The notes: a model not told the origin generated them from the letters alone. A stretch of 64,000 bases of DNA from Candidatus Saccharimonadota bacterium (GCA_017514045.1 JAFWLS010000020.1:25248-89247), one strand, 5' to 3'. Shown: positions 48,828 through 58,655, counted from the stretch's first letter. Numbers and translations: made by a program.

Positions 48828-51557
48828 TTAACGGCGGCGTTTTTTGTTTTGTCGTTGTTGTTTGCGTTTCTTTTTGTTCTTGTTACGCGTAGTGTTGGCA
48901 TTAGTGTTACTACCAGATGGACGTTTTTTACCTGTTTCTTCTTTGAATTCTTTGTCGAGGTTTTTGTCGCCGGCAGAGATTTCGTTGACGCCTTTTTCTG
49001 TAGCAGTTTCGGCCATTTTTGTAAGTTCTGAATCATATTCATCATCATTGTTTTCAGGAAGGGACGCTTCCTGCTTGCTGAGGGTTAATAGAACTCTCAA
49101 GACCTCTTCGCGAAGATTACGCTCTAGGTTGTCAAATAACTTTTGTGATTCGGAGCGGTACTCGACAAGCGGATCGCGTTGGCCAACCGATCGCCAGTGA
49201 ATACCTTCGCGAAGATGCTGCATATTTTCAAGATGTTGCATCCATAGAGCATCTAGAACTTTCAAATATACTTCGCGTTCGACTTTACGCATAGTTTCAG
49301 GACCAATTTCTTCTTCCTTGGTAGCGTATGCCTCTTCGACGGCGACACGAGCTAGATGAGCGCGATCTTTGTCTTTACGCATCTTTCCAATTTCATCAAT
49401 AAGATCTTCATCTATGGTGTTGAAAACGGAATGGAATTCTTCATTGAATTTTTTATTTATGCGAGACGAGTCACGAGTGAGTGCTTCAGTTTCATTTTTA
49501 ATGAGACGCATGATTTCTGGACGTATGTCGGCGCCTTCGAGAATTTGACGGCGCATTGCGTAAACTACTTTACGATGGCGATTGATTACGTTGTCATATT
49601 GAACGACATTTTTACGAGAATCGAAATTAAGCCCTTCGATTTTCTTCTGAGCATTCTCGAGCGTCTTGGAAATAGATTTGGTTTGAATAGGCGTGTCCTC
49701 GTCGACGCCGAGACGCGACATGAGCATAGCTACACGGTCGCCTTGGAAGATACGCATGAGATCATCTTCACATGAAACAAAGAACTGAGTCGTGCCTGGA
49801 TCGCCCTGACGACCACCACGGCCACGAAGCTGGTTATCGACACGACGTGAATCGTGACGAGCCGAACCGATGACTACTAATCCACCGAGTTCACGAACTC
49901 CCTTACCGAGCTTGATATCAGTACCACGTCCAGCCATGTTGGTTGCTAGAGTGATCGCACCCTTTTCGCCGGCTTTCTCAATGATGGCGGCTTCTCGTTC
50001 GTTATTCTTAGCGTTTAATATTTCATATGGAACACCCCGTTGGTCGAGATAGCGCGCAATTTCTTCGTTGTTGGCGATAGAATCGGAGCCGACAAGGACC
50101 GGTTGGCCCTTGGCATGGTATTTTTCAATCTCGTTAGCAATGGCGCGAATCTTACCTGCTTTAGTACGGAAAATCAAATCGTCTTTGTCGACACGGGTTA
50201 TAGGTTTGTTGGGCGGAATTTGAATAACATCAAGCGCGTATATTTGCTGGAATTCTTCAGCTTCCGTGAATGCTGTACCAGTCATGCCGGATAGTTTCTT
50301 GTAAAGACGGAAGAAGTTCTGGAAGGAGATAGTGGCTAAAGTCATAGACTCTTGTTTAACCGCTACGCCTTCTTTAGCTTCGATGGCCTGGTGTAGACCC
50401 TCGTTGTAGCGGCGCCCTTGCATGAGACGTCCGGTATGCTCGTCGACGATAATTACTTCACCAGAGTTAGTAACTACATAATCCTTATCGCGTTTGAATA
50501 ATGTTTCGGCGCGTAGAGCTTGCTCCATATGATAAACATAGTTGGTGTGTTTGGTGGAATATAGCTCATCAATGCCTAGAAGCTCTTGGATTTTCTCAAC
50601 GCCTTTGTCGGTGAGGGTGACAGAACGATGTTTTTCATCGAGGACGTAGTCGTCCGAAGTAAGTTGTGAAGCGATGCGGGCAAAGGCGTAGTAGGCATCT
50701 GGATTGTCGCCGGCCGGTGCGGAAATGATAAGTGGAGTGCGTGCTTCATCAATAAGAATGGAGTCAACTTCATCTACGATGGCAAAGTTTAATTCGCGTT
50801 GGCGGAGATATTTAACTTCGCTTGTCATATTATCGCGTAGATAATCAAAACCAAATTCGTTGTTGGTTCCATAGGTGATGTCGGCGTTGTAGGCGTCTTT
50901 ACGAGTAGCCGGTTTGAGATGACGGAAACGTTCGTCGGCATGTTCGTCATTGATATATTCTTTATCGTAGACGAAGGACGCGTTATTAATGATGACACCA
51001 ACAGACAAACCTAAGAAGTCATAAACAGGACCATTCCAACCGGCATCGCGCTGTGCGAGGTAATCGTTGACGGTTACGACGTGAACGCCTTTTCCTTCGA
51101 GAGCATTTAAAACTGCCGGAAGTAATGCGACGAGAGTTTTGCCTTCGCCAGTTTTCATTTCGGCGACATTACCTTCGTGAAGAGCGATACCGCCAATAAG
51201 CTGAACATCGAATGGACGCATACCAAGGATACGTCTGGTAGCCTCGCGGCAAAGGGCGAATGTGTCTGGCAGAATGTCGTCGAGTGATTTTTTCGAAAGT
51301 TTTTTCTTTAGTATTTCGGTTTGAGCTGCTAGTTCTTTGTCACTCATTGCCTTATACTTTGGCTCGAGTTTGTTAATTTCTTGAGCTTTTTTATAAAGAC
51401 GCTTAAGAATTTTCTTCTGCGCATCACCGAAAATGCCTTGCAAGAATTTGTCGAGCTTTGTCTTATCGGCGAGTTTGTCGGTAGGCTTCTTTTCTTTGGT
51501 TTTTTTCGGCTTTACAGTCTTAGGGGGCTTTGCAGCCGCAGTTTTGTCTTTGGTCAT
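48828..51557 (-). CDS. secA: Preprotein translocase ATPase SecA
   Basis: 909 residues. Walker A MKTGEGKTL, DEAD-like VDEVDSILIDEARTPL, preprotein cross-linking domain, LGGLVVIGSARHDSRRVDNQ, GRGGRQGDPG, and helical scaffold. It drives export through SecYEG. The usual C-terminal zinc/SecB-binding tail (CxCxS...CH) is absent; instead there is a Lys/Arg/Asn-rich tail (about 870-909). A promoter with extended -10 (51589-51597), a short leader and GGAG precede the ATG. An M16 peptidase follows. Confidence 0.98.
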   Translation of the reverse strand: MTKDKTAAAKPPKTVKPKKTKEKKPTDKLADKTKLDKFLQGIFGDAQKKILKRLYKKAQEINKLEPKYKAMSDKELAAQTEILKKKLSKKSLDDILPDTFALCREATRRILGMRPFDVQLIGGIALHEGNVAEMKTGEGKTLVALLPAVLNALEGKGVHVVTVNDYLAQRDAGWNGPVYDFLGLSVGVIINNASFVYDKEYINDEHADERFRHLKPATRKDAYNADITYGTNNEFGFDYLRDNMTSEVKYLRQRELNFAIVDEVDSILIDEARTPLIISAPAGDNPDAYYAFARIASQLTSDDYVLDEKHRSVTLTDKGVEKIQELLGIDELYSTKHTNYVYHMEQALRAETLFKRDKDYVVTNSGEVIIVDEHTGRLMQGRRYNEGLHQAIEAKEGVAVKQESMTLATISFQNFFRLYKKLSGMTGTAFTEAEEFQQIYALDVIQIPPNKPITRVDKDDLIFRTKAGKIRAIANEIEKYHAKGQPVLVGSDSIANNEEIARYLDQRGVPYEILNAKNNEREAAIIEKAGEKGAITLATNMAGRGTDIKLGKGVRELGGLVVIGSARHDSRRVDNQLRGRGGRQGDPGTTQFFVSCEDDLMRIFQGDRVAMLMSRLGVDEDTPIQTKSISKTLENAQKKIEGLNFDSRKNVVQYDNVINRHRKVVYAMRRQILEGADIRPEIMRLIKNETEALTRDSSRINKKFNEEFHSVFNTIDEDLIDEIGKMRKDKDRAHLARVAVEEAYATKEEEIGPETMRKVEREVYLKVLDALWMQHLENMQHLREGIHWRSVGQRDPLVEYRSESQKLFDNLERNLREEVLRVLLTLSKQEASLPENNDDEYDSELTKMAETATEKGVNEISAGDKNLDKEFKEETGKKRPSGSNTNANTTRNKNKKKRKQQRQNKKRRR

Positions 51558-51588
51558 CGCTTACTCCACGGAATTATATATCTGTTAT

Positions 51589-51597
51589 ATTGTATCA
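51589..51597 (-). promoter_or_regulatory. Extended -10 of secA
   Basis: Minus strand TGA-TACAAT (-10 at 51594-51589). About 30 nt separate it from ATG 51557, with GTGGAG before the start. Confidence 0.5.
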
Positions 51598-51599
51598 CA

Positions 51600-51965
51600 T
51601 TAGCGGCGCTTGAACAAACCTTTGAACCCACGCTTTTCTTTCTTCAAATGAGGATTCTGTTCGAGCTTGAAGCGGCGGATTTGGCCATTGAGTTTGGCTT
51701 CAACGATATCGACGCCGGCATATAGATTAGAACATTCGTCTTTGGCGGAGATTACTTTACCACCTGGAATTTCCATAGCTACGGATAGCTCGTATTTGTT
51801 ACCATGATCACGGTTAACTTCGCTGACTACGACTTTTGCAACGACATCCTTCTTGTTGGCGCGCGGTAAGTAGCGGTCGAGCTTGCCGATCTTCTTCTGG
51901 ATATATTTTTTGAGGTTCTCTTCGATTTTATAATTGGAACCAGAGATCTCGATTTTACTAATCAT
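51600..51965 (-). CDS. hpf: Short-form ribosome hibernation promoting factor
   Basis: 121 residues. The beta-alpha-beta-beta-beta-alpha S30AE/HPF fold is visible: ISKIEISGSNYKIEENLKKY, IGKLDRYLP, VAKVVVSEVN, KYELSVAMEIPGG, and a Lys/Arg-rich C-terminal tail. It binds the 30S decoding centre in resting cells. The long-form dimerisation domain is absent. AAGGAGGT site lies in the end of serS (3-nt gap), so it is co-transcribed with serS. Confidence 0.9.
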   Translation of the reverse strand: MISKIEISGSNYKIEENLKKYIQKKIGKLDRYLPRANKKDVVAKVVVSEVNRDHGNKYELSVAMEIPGGKVISAKDECSNLYAGVDIVEAKLNGQIRRFKLEQNPHLKKEKRGFKGLFKRR

Positions 51966-51968
51966 GGT

Positions 51969-53276
51969 TTATAGTACCTCCTTGTTGTTAAGATATGGTT
52001 GTAATACTTTAGGAACTTTAATGGTAGCATCTTCGTTTTGATAGTTTTCGATGATAGCAATCATAATGCGGCCCAGTGCAAATGCGGTAGCGTCGTTCGT
52101 ATGAACAAGCTCTAGCGAACCATCAGTTCGACGAACGCGAGTGTTGAGACGGCGCGATTGATAGTCGGTCATATAATCAGCGGTATGCGTTTCTCGATAT
52201 TTGTCTTGACCAGGTAGCCATACTTCCATGTCAATACCACGAGCATCTGGCTTGCCGATGTCAAAAGTGCATTTCTTAATTACTCGATACGGCAATTCGA
52301 GCTGCTCTAGTAGCCAGCGCTGAATACCAACAAATAATTCGTGCTCTTTGCGAGAGGTTTCTTTAGTAGAGAAACTTTCCATTTCCAGTTTATCGAATTG
52401 ATGCATACGGATAATTCCCTCCATGTCTTTGCCGTACGTACCAGCTTCTTGACGGAAGGATGTAGCATATCCTAGATAGCGGATTGGTAAAGTCTCTTCT
52501 TCAAATATCTCTCCAGCATGCATACTGCCGAGTACGTGTTCGGCGCTGCCCTGGAGCCAAAGCTCTTCACCTTCGATTTTATAGCGGTCTTCTCTTGGCT
52601 CGAGTCGATCCATATCATCATACATCTCTGTACGTAGCATAAGAGGTGGCAAAACTGGTGTAAAAGGCTTATCAGATAGGCCTTCTAGGTGGTATTTATC
52701 AATGACAGTCTTGATGATCTTTTGATCTGTGAGTGAATTAATGACAAAGTTTACGATTGCCATCTGCAATTTAACAAGATCGCCCTTAATGTAGGCAAAG
52801 CGGGCACCGGTCACTTTGGCGGCGCGCTCTTTGTCAATCCAATCGCGAAGAGTACCTATTTCGTAATGATTTTTTGGAGTAAATGAGAACTTGGTTGGTT
52901 CGCCTATGACTTCATCAACTTGGTTTTCGTCTTCAGTGAGACCGAATGGCACATCCTTTTCAGGTATATTAGGAACTGACTTGAGGAGTTTTAAGTAGTC
53001 AGTCTCTACTTCAGATAGTTCTGGCTCTAGCTTCGACAGCTCTTGTTTTATTTCTTTACCATGAGCGATGAGTTCTGGACTAGGCTTCCCGCCAGAGGTC
53101 TTCATCTCGTCAGAGTTTTTGTTACGTTTTTGACGCAGCTCTTCTATCTTTTGGGTAAGTTTGCGGCGCTTATCATCGAGCTCGAGCAGGCGATTCAGAT
53201 CGACTTCGCAAGCTTTTGACTTAATGGCATATTCGACATCAGTCTTATGATCGCGAATATAATTAATATCTAACAT
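51969..53276 (-). CDS. serS: Seryl-tRNA synthetase
   Basis: 435 residues. N-terminal antiparallel coiled-coil arm (about 28-105) that grips the long variable arm of tRNA-Ser, then a class II core with SFRQEAGTYGKDMEGIIRMH (motif 2) and a C-terminal motif 3 block HTNDATAFALGRIMIAIIEN. A -10 box lies 6 nt before the ATG. Followed closely by hpf. Confidence 0.97.
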   Translation of the reverse strand: MLDINYIRDHKTDVEYAIKSKACEVDLNRLLELDDKRRKLTQKIEELRQKRNKNSDEMKTSGGKPSPELIAHGKEIKQELSKLEPELSEVETDYLKLLKSVPNIPEKDVPFGLTEDENQVDEVIGEPTKFSFTPKNHYEIGTLRDWIDKERAAKVTGARFAYIKGDLVKLQMAIVNFVINSLTDQKIIKTVIDKYHLEGLSDKPFTPVLPPLMLRTEMYDDMDRLEPREDRYKIEGEELWLQGSAEHVLGSMHAGEIFEEETLPIRYLGYATSFRQEAGTYGKDMEGIIRMHQFDKLEMESFSTKETSRKEHELFVGIQRWLLEQLELPYRVIKKCTFDIGKPDARGIDMEVWLPGQDKYRETHTADYMTDYQSRRLNTRVRRTDGSLELVHTNDATAFALGRIMIAIIENYQNEDATIKVPKVLQPYLNNKEVL

Positions 53277-53282
53277 GGTATG

Positions 53283-53291
53283 ATTATACCA
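53283..53291 (-). promoter_or_regulatory. Extended -10 of serS
   Basis: Minus strand TGG-TATAAT (-10 at 53288-53283), 6 nt, ATG at 53276. Confidence 0.68.
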
Positions 53292-53314
53292 TAAAATATA
53301 GCTTATGGGGCGTT

Positions 53315-55021
53315 TTACCAGCCGCCCCCTCCTCCGCCTCCTCCGCCTCCTCCGGAGAAACCGCCCCCTCCGCCACCAGATGAGCCGCCAGAATCGCTAG
53401 TAACGGTGGCTGACGAAACGGATGACATGGTTGATGTGCTGAAACTCTTAAAGTCGTTGGCTGAAAGGATTAGACCGGTAGCGAGCCAGTCTGGCTCTTC
53501 GACGTCGGGGAGCTGGTAGTATTTATTCAGTTCTTCAAGCCAGGAATCTTCGCAACCAAATATGATGGCGTATGGGAGGAGTTTTTCGTAAAGTTTGACG
53601 ATGCCGGCATGGGAAATGTCAGCGCCTTTGACGGAGTGGAGAAACTTAATGCGATCTTTCTCCGCTAAGTCTATGTACTCTTTGAGGCCATCCAAATAAT
53701 TAGATGCTTCGATGCCTTTGATGGTTCGTTTTTCGTATTTATTGTATTTTGAAGCTAAAATATAATGTTTTTGATTCTTCGCCGGTTCAAATAGACCTTT
53801 AGTTTCCAAGGCGTTAGTGACAGTTGTATTGTAACTGGTTGCAAGAGATGCAACTTTTGAAGAATAAGACTGAGTTTTTACCTCGATAGTGTCACCATCC
53901 TTGACGGTCGATCCACCGTTTAGGATTCTCAATACGAGCATCTGTTCCTGAGGAACATTGTTTAAAGTCTTGACGTGGATCTTCCAAGCATTGGATTTTA
54001 TCTTTAAGAACCTGGATTCTTTTTCGTACTTTTCTAGTTCGATGTGATGACGAACAGCAAGCTCCATGAGGGAGGCCACTTTGGAATCGGCGTAGTAGGA
54101 GCGTGGTTCCATCCAAATTGCTTTGGCTTGAGCAATAGACAGGTTGGGGTGAGGAGTGTATTGAACCGGTTTGGGCTTGTTGGCTGCGGAGATCTTATCG
54201 GCGTTGCGTTCCTTGGCTTTCTTTTTCGTGTGGATAGACTTAGCCATAATGCCTACGACTGCGCCAATAGTAAGTGCGCCAGCAATGTATGGTTTGATGT
54301 CTTTTTTAACATAGAAAGTCTCTGGCTTGAATTCTATGTCGAAGGTTAAATTTTCTGTAGGCGCGAGCGAGCTTGCGGAGAAGGTGATGGTCTTGTTGGA
54401 TTCGGATATTTCTGTATTGCAACGCGACATTGCCGTTTGGCCAGCGGTTCCGTATCTGCCTACGTAGCATGATGTTTTGTTTAGGAAGGCAGGAACGACA
54501 TCTTCAGAGAGGTGAACGGTGGCGGTTAATTTTTCGAACGGCTGGAACCATCCAGTGCCGTTGGTGTCCCAGTATAATTCTTGATTAGCTGAGTCGTTCG
54601 GTTGAAGAATTACATTATCTAGATTGTATGTTATTTCGTAGATTTGAGTTCCATGAACGTAGGCGCTGGCATTGCCAATCCTGAAACAGGCTAGTCCGTC
54701 TTCGGTATTTGTGGAATAATTTTCTTTAGCGCCGTTACGCGTGACGGAAAAAGAAGATTTATCGAGGATATTGACTCCGCGGTATTCTGTAGGTATGCAG
54801 CGTTCGATGCCATGGTTTTGGTCAATTTCTGGGAAAACGGCCGTGAGTACTTCTTCCACTTTCATGTGGGATGAATTGTCGGCGTTTTTAGAAAGGTAAT
54901 AATCGAAAGTAGAATCAGAAAAATAAAAATCGTTAGCTGTTGCGAAGAGTGCGGTTGAATTTGCTATTGTGCCGATGATGGCTAATGCTGGTATAGTTAA
55001 TGCAAAGAGTATCTTATTCAT
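53315..55021 (-). CDS. DUF2207-family membrane protein with Gly-rich tail
   Basis: 568 residues. Signal peptide (1-25), then a beta-rich extracytoplasmic domain (about 30-230), one membrane helix (about 240-258), a cytoplasmic helical domain with PNLSIAQAKAIWM..., and a tail of more than 20 glycines ending in Trp (GGGFSGGGGGGGGGGGW). This overall layout and the GGGW end match DUF2207 proteins of Gram-positives, whose function is unknown. A -10 box lies 6 nt before the ATG; monocistronic. Confidence 0.82.
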   Translation of the reverse strand: MNKILFALTIPALAIIGTIANSTALFATANDFYFSDSTFDYYLSKNADNSSHMKVEEVLTAVFPEIDQNHGIERCIPTEYRGVNILDKSSFSVTRNGAKENYSTNTEDGLACFRIGNASAYVHGTQIYEITYNLDNVILQPNDSANQELYWDTNGTGWFQPFEKLTATVHLSEDVVPAFLNKTSCYVGRYGTAGQTAMSRCNTEISESNKTITFSASSLAPTENLTFDIEFKPETFYVKKDIKPYIAGALTIGAVVGIMAKSIHTKKKAKERNADKISAANKPKPVQYTPHPNLSIAQAKAIWMEPRSYYADSKVASLMELAVRHHIELEKYEKESRFLKIKSNAWKIHVKTLNNVPQEQMLVLRILNGGSTVKDGDTIEVKTQSYSSKVASLATSYNTTVTNALETKGLFEPAKNQKHYILASKYNKYEKRTIKGIEASNYLDGLKEYIDLAEKDRIKFLHSVKGADISHAGIVKLYEKLLPYAIIFGCEDSWLEELNKYYQLPDVEEPDWLATGLILSANDFKSFSTSTMSSVSSATVTSDSGGSSGGGGGGFSGGGGGGGGGGGW

Positions 55022-55027
55022 AATTAT

Positions 55028-55033
55028 ATTATA
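55028..55033 (-). promoter_or_regulatory. -10 box of the DUF2207 gene
   Basis: Minus strand TATAAT (55033-55028), 6 nt, ATG at 55021. No TG extension. Confidence 0.55.
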
Positions 55034-55048
55034 TATGATTTTTGATAA

Positions 55049-55966
55049 TTAGGCGCGAACGTGGAGTGATTTAATAGCTTCTCTCAGAGTATTAACTGAT
55101 CTTTGGTATTTAATTCCTTCTTCTTCGGAAAGTTCGATGTCTAGACGACGAATAGCTCCACGGCGACCAACGATAGTCGGGAAACCGGTAAACACATTGT
55201 GGTAATCATCGTAGGATGAAACAGGGAGAACGCGGCGTTCGTCATTTAAGATGCTATGGATGATATGGGTGGCGCAGACGCCGATACCATAATGGGTGGC
55301 GCCTTTCCTGGCGATTATTTCATAAGCTTCATTTCTAGCATAATTTTCGATTTCAGCAAGGGCTTCTTTGCTAAGCATGGTGGAAACTGGTTGACCAGAG
55401 ATGCTGGCAGTAGACCAGAGTGCAAATTCACTATCGCCATGCTCGGCGACTTGGAATGCATGTATGGATTTCGGATTGATATTAAGACGCTCGGATAGTT
55501 TAAGACGTAGACGAGCAGAGTCGAGTACCGTACCCGATCCTATAACGTGTTCGCTTGGTAAGCCAGAATACTTCCAAACAAGATAAGTCATGATATCCAT
55601 CGGATTGGTAATTACGAGAAAGATGCCTCTGAACCCGTTTGTCATAATTTCTTTAATCATGGGGCGAAAGATAGAGGCGTTTTTCTTTAGTAAATCTAAG
55701 CGAGTCTCTCCTGGTTTTTGATTGGCCCCAGCCGTGATAACAACGATATCGCATCCTTTAGCATCGGCATAAGTGCCAGCTTTGATTTTCATATAGCTTG
55801 GCGCGACAGCAAGCGCATCGCGAAGGTCCATAGCCTCGCCTTCTGCGTCTGCAGTATTAATGTCGACGAGCACGAGTTCGTTGACGGCGGTGCGTTGGTT
55901 AACTAAAGAAAAGGCAATCGACGCGCCGACGTTGCCAGTTCCGATGATCATGACTTTATTCGACAT
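55049..55966 (-). CDS. ldh: L-lactate dehydrogenase
   Basis: 305 residues. NAD-binding GTGNVGASIAF, substrate loop GANQKPGETRLDL with Gln in the specificity position (lactate rather than malate), Arg in VLDSARLRL, catalytic His in VAEHGDSEF. It reduces pyruvate to lactate and regenerates NAD+ in fermentation. Together with the aldolase it supports a fermentative lifestyle. ATG is 6 nt after TGC-TATAAT. Confidence 0.95.
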   Translation of the reverse strand: MSNKVMIIGTGNVGASIAFSLVNQRTAVNELVLVDINTADAEGEAMDLRDALAVAPSYMKIKAGTYADAKGCDIVVITAGANQKPGETRLDLLKKNASIFRPMIKEIMTNGFRGIFLVITNPMDIMTYLVWKYSGLPSEHVIGSGTVLDSARLRLKLSERLNINPKSIHAFQVAEHGDSEFALWSTASISGQPVSTMLSKEALAEIENYARNEAYEIIARKGATHYGIGVCATHIIHSILNDERRVLPVSSYDDYHNVFTGFPTIVGRRGAIRRLDIELSEEEGIKYQRSVNTLREAIKSLHVRA

Positions 55967-55972
55967 AAGTCT

Positions 55973-55981
55973 ATTATAGCA
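55973..55981 (-). promoter_or_regulatory. Extended -10 of ldh
   Basis: Minus strand TGC-TATAAT (-10 at 55978-55973), 6 nt, ATG at 55966. Confidence 0.7.
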
Positions 55982-56038
55982 TAAGCATTATGAAAGCAGA
56001 AGTACGGTCGTACATAATAGCGGATGGGCAGCCGTCAT

Positions 56039-56067
56039 TTGATTAATCTGGAAATTTATGTTATTAT
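56039..56067 (+). promoter_or_regulatory. Promoter of the frameshifted 56128 gene
   Basis: TTGATT (56039-56044), 17 bp, TATTAT (56062-56067) with extended TATGT. A leader of about 55 nt carries GAAGGGAG before GTG 56128. Confidence 0.65.
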
Positions 56068-56127
56068 ATACTGATAGTGGGCCGTATCTTGAAAATTATG
56101 CTATTTATTGAAGGGAGTTGAACAGAT

Positions 56128-57077
56128 GTGCTGAATCCAATAGCTGGGAAACGTGGTGGTGCTATAGCAAAAGAGTTATCGGCAATTATCAAGAACCCTG
56201 GGTGTTACTTCCCGCATCGTAGAGAAGTCGAGGATGCAATTGGTTGGCTGACTGGTGAAGAAATGGCTATTGATAAGGCTAATCTTATCGATAGATTAGA
56301 TTGGGCCAGATCTCCTGAAGCAGTGTCGGTTTCGCCAGACGGATTACCTGGATTGTTGCTGGAAGCGATCGAGTTGCTTGAATCGCCCAGTAAGATTCCA
56401 CTAAAAAAGAATATCTTCGTGAAGATCGATGTGAATAGTTGGTCAGTCGACGAACCGTTCATAACTGATCACAAACCGGCTACGAAAGAAGAAATGAGTC
56501 TGAAAAAAATCGTCTATAGGCTTATTTCGGATGGCGAGGTCGATGATTTTTATTGCCCTACGATACGTCCTATGAAGGCTGTATCGGCATTAGGCACCAT
56601 CATAATCGAGCTTACGAAGATGATTATACTACTACTCCCGGTAACGGCGTTCTCTTCTTTGAGAAAAGTTGTAAACCATTCGCCGATGGCGTTGATTATA
56701 CCTGGTGGGAAAGGGTAGCGGAGTCTTTTATGCCGGGAAATAGCAGGATTGGATGCGTAAATGAATATCGTATCTTTTGCGCCTTCCTAATTCGTAACCT
56801 AATCAACAAGAAGAATTGGCCGATTAACGAAGCGTGGGGCGCTATATGTAACGGAAAGCCAAAGCTTCCAAAAGATGTGTTTGGGTTTAAGAATTTGGAC
56901 CGGTACTGTAAGGTTCTCGCAGGAAGATGCGGTGGGCTTAGAGATTATTGTCTTGGAGGTGGATATAGCAATCCTATTGCAGAAATAGACATCCCGTCCA
57001 CTTGTGCTTCCCCGCAGTTGTTTAATGGTGTGGGGTGGATTATTTGCGAACGCGACCCGATGAAACCGGTAGCATAA
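56128..57077 (+). pseudogene. Unknown protein gene split by a frameshift near 56550
   Basis: GTG start at 56128 (GAAGGGAG upstream) gives about 141 meaningful residues (HRREVEDAIGWLTGEEMAID..., LKKNIFVKIDVNSW). The remaining plausible protein (YDTSYEGCIGIRHHHNRAYE ... GGLRDYCLGGGYSNPIAEID) is in the frame that opens at about 56550 and ends at 57077. The switch falls at GATTTTTATTGCC: adding one T to the T5 run would join both into one protein of about 316 residues. I recognise no family. It is either a broken gene, a homopolymer sequencing error or a programmed -1 shift. Promoter and terminator are intact. Confidence 0.6.
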
Positions 57078-57087
57078 TTAACATTTT

Positions 57088-57110
57088 ACCCGGGCTAAGC
57101 CCGGGTTTTT
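57088..57110 (+). terminator. Intrinsic terminator after the 56128 gene
   Basis: ACCCGGGC, loop TAA, GCCCGGGT, then TTTTT. Compact and strong. Confidence 0.9.
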
Positions 57111-57116
57111 GATGAT

Positions 57117-58622
57117 TTATTTGATAGACTTAATGATTGGGAATGGGACAGCTTCGCGCCCGGAGACTCCTTCTAGGAGCCAGAAGTTGCGCTCGCTATT
57201 GCCCCAACCACAGGCAGGCGGCATGCCGTATTCAAGCATCTCGACAAAGTCCATGTCTAGCATTTGAGCTTCTGTATCGCCAGCGTCGCGGGCGGCTTGT
57301 TGTTCCTTGAATCTTTCAAGCTGGTCAAGCGGGTCGTTTAGTTCGCTGAAGCCATTCCCCATTTCCGTACCAGCAATAACAGGATGAAAGCGTTCTGTAA
57401 CCTTCGGATTATCTGGGTTTTTCTTGGCCAAAGGAGATAATTCAAGAGGCTCTTCGACTAGCCAGAACGGGCCAGCGGAGCGCTTGCGAATGAGTTTCCA
57501 GACATGATCGATTAGATGTGGTGTAGTTGCAGTCTCTAGTGTATGCTCTAGAGATTTTTTTGCGGCGGTGTCGTTTTTGTCTTCGGACTTTGCGAATTCG
57601 TCGCGGAGAATTTGACAGAGCTGTTCACGGTCAGGATTGAAAACATCGATTCCGTATTCTTGGTTGAGAAGATCGGCATACTTAATACGCGGCCACGGTT
57701 GACCGCCATTGTCGAGGTCGATTTCGAATCCGCCGACATTAAATTTGAGCGTACCCCAAGTCTCCTTGGCGACATATTTTATCATTTCCTCGTAGAGGTT
57801 CATGCCATCTTCGTAATCTTCGTATGCGGCATAAGACTCAAAAGCAATGTGTTCGGGAAGATGTTCATCGTCAATTCCTTCGTTGCGGAAACGAGGGCCG
57901 ATATCAAATACTTTTTCAAAACCACCGCCAAGAAGGCGTTTTAGTGGTAACTCATGAGAAATGCGGAGATAGAAGTCCTCATCTAATGCGTCCATGTGTG
58001 TGGTGAATGGTGTAGCATCAGCACCTCCAGTCGTGTGCTCAAGGACCGGTACATTTACTTCAATGAAACCGTGATCTAGCATAAACTGACGTGTGGCTTG
58101 CCAGAACTTACTGCGTCGGATTAAGCGATCGCGGACTTCAGGATTTACATTCATGTCGACATAACGACGTCGATAACGTTCTTCTTTATTAGTAAAGCCA
58201 TCGCGACCAGGAAGCGGACGAAGTGTTTTCCCGAGAAGGCGGACGAAGTCGGAGAAGACTGATATTTCGCCGGTAGAACTTTTACCAATTTTGCCGGTGG
58301 CTTCTATGAAGTCACCAGAGTCTAAGAGCTTGAGTCTTTTAGCATTGATTAATTTATCATCTTCTAGATCTTTTTGCGTCATGAAGATCTGCACTTCGCC
58401 AGACATGTCTTGGATTTTTATGAAGGCGAGCTTTCCGAATGAGCGTATAGCAGTAATACGGCCAGCGATTGTAACAACTTGTCCGTTGAACTTATCAAAA
58501 TTATCGATGATCGGGGCTATCTTGGTGGTACGGGAAGAACTTGCTGGGTATGGATCAATACCGAGGCTTTTTATTTCTTCTAATTTTCTTAATCTTTCGT
58601 TTCGATAATCATCAATTGTCAT
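57117..58622 (-). CDS. lysS: Lysyl-tRNA synthetase (class II) with unusual motif 3
   Basis: 501 residues. N-terminal OB-fold anticodon domain (about 45-145; VVTIAGRITAIRSFGKLAFI), then class II core with RSKFWQATRQFMLDHGFIEV (motif 1) and FRNEGIDDEHLPEH (motif 2). Motif 3, normally GLGIGIDRLVMLL, reads CGWGNSERNFWLLEG: one residue shorter, but the ATP-binding Arg is kept. GMPPACG and the Glu/Asp network are present. ATG follows TGT-TATAAT by 7 nt. Confidence 0.94.
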   Translation of the reverse strand: MTIDDYRNERLRKLEEIKSLGIDPYPASSSRTTKIAPIIDNFDKFNGQVVTIAGRITAIRSFGKLAFIKIQDMSGEVQIFMTQKDLEDDKLINAKRLKLLDSGDFIEATGKIGKSSTGEISVFSDFVRLLGKTLRPLPGRDGFTNKEERYRRRYVDMNVNPEVRDRLIRRSKFWQATRQFMLDHGFIEVNVPVLEHTTGGADATPFTTHMDALDEDFYLRISHELPLKRLLGGGFEKVFDIGPRFRNEGIDDEHLPEHIAFESYAAYEDYEDGMNLYEEMIKYVAKETWGTLKFNVGGFEIDLDNGGQPWPRIKYADLLNQEYGIDVFNPDREQLCQILRDEFAKSEDKNDTAAKKSLEHTLETATTPHLIDHVWKLIRKRSAGPFWLVEEPLELSPLAKKNPDNPKVTERFHPVIAGTEMGNGFSELNDPLDQLERFKEQQAARDAGDTEAQMLDMDFVEMLEYGMPPACGWGNSERNFWLLEGVSGREAVPFPIIKSIK

Positions 58623-58629
58623 GTTATAG

Positions 58630-58638
58630 ATTATAACA
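58630..58638 (-). promoter_or_regulatory. Extended -10 of lysS
   Basis: Minus strand TGT-TATAAT (-10 at 58635-58630), 7 nt, ATG at 58622. Confidence 0.7.
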
Positions 58639-58655
58639 TATTTTTCGGCTATCTT

